DNA of 31,036 nucleotides from assembly GCA_900756555.1 (NCBI GenBank), contig CAAEKP010000034.1, forward strand, positions 1 to 31,036. Direction: 5' to 3'. The notes under the pieces are model-generated. The model saw only the letters and a list, made by a program, of their open reading frames with translations, was not told where the DNA came from and made no database searches. Of this stretch, positions 30,922 to 31,036 are shown piece after piece (the stretch's first letter is position 1; each line of letters opens with the position of its first letter). The stretch comes from Peptococcaceae bacterium (GTDB lineage: Bacteria > Bacillota > Peptococcia > Peptococcales > Peptococcaceae). The position numbers and the translations under genes are program-made.

Positions 30922-31036
30922 GCACTTGCAGGGATTCCCATGCATGGGTAAATATCTACCAGCAAGATACCGTTTACAGTTCTGACAAAACAAAATTTTC
31001 CACACAACAATCCATCATCACAAGGAGGTGTACCAC

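Noticed and set aside
30212..31010. Minus-strand frames in the right-hand gap
   Set aside because: One arises from the AAACAT repeats (Met-Phe-rich), and the others lack start signals and any recognisable domain.

Overview
The window reads as chromosomal DNA of an anaerobic, low-to-moderate G+C Bacillota, most likely a Clostridia-type organism. The pointers are a BofA/YaaL pair (sporulation-lineage genes), a radical-SAM SCIFF maturase (a clostridial hallmark), a free-standing AICAR-transformylase-like PurH protein, AGGAGG-type ribosome binding sites throughout, and an agr-type peptide quorum-sensing locus. I cannot name the species. No rRNA, tRNA or CRISPR was seen. A perfect ParB parS site (4492-4507) and a cluster of DnaA boxes (13738-13830) suggest, without proving it, that the segment lies near the replication origin.

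Layout. 1-40: the start of a secreted protein leaving the left edge. 886-2489: a Fic gene with its own promoter and terminator, bracketed by a 97-bp direct repeat. 2731-3678: a solitary RloB/AbiLii-like gene. 3742-6545: a queuosine precursor operon (queD-queE-folE-queC) behind a candidate preQ1-I riboswitch with a terminator; the parS site sits inside this operon. 6760-8007: lysA. 8139-8300: a strongly structured, gene-free block. 8406-9836: a phospholipase D-like membrane protein. 9942-11211: a glycosyltransferase remnant, then lrgA-lrgB. 11336-12840: a small acidic protein and a coiled-coil protein built of 34 uninterrupted heptads. 12977-13606: yigZ. 13607-13991: the DnaA-box region, then a thioredoxin. 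14482-15008: bofA and yaaL. 15144-17536: a VanRS-like two-component system with a decayed D,D-carboxypeptidase downstream. 17703-22290: an UppS homologue, PurH-like protein, AI-2E family permease and HtrA protease. 22538-23917: the SCIFF maturase with no precursor gene beside it.

24061-30215 is the most interesting part: a compact agr-like system. A LytTR response regulator, a GHKL sensor kinase, AgrB and a 54-residue AgrD-like peptide are encoded in the order A-C-B-D. Three promoters share a pair of 14-bp half-sites set exactly 20 bp apart, with a -10 box 27-28 bp further on. One lies before agrBD. The other two lie before two small operons that each pair a secreted protein with a small membrane protein. 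Those two promoters are 105-bp near-identical copies, both operons end in near-identical hairpins, and two of the exported products share an undescribed N-terminal module (Y-I-T-E-x-T-T-x-G-D-V ... A-L-P-x-E-x-K-E-x-x-D-x-x-Y-V). The simplest reading is a quorum-controlled exported-protein regulon. An XRE regulator overlaps the agrD-like gene antisense, and a divergent gene of unknown function adjoins it.

30216-31036 has no gene. It holds short repeats, AT-rich DNA, and then an operator-like array, a strong promoter and a ribosome binding site for a gene that begins just past the right edge.
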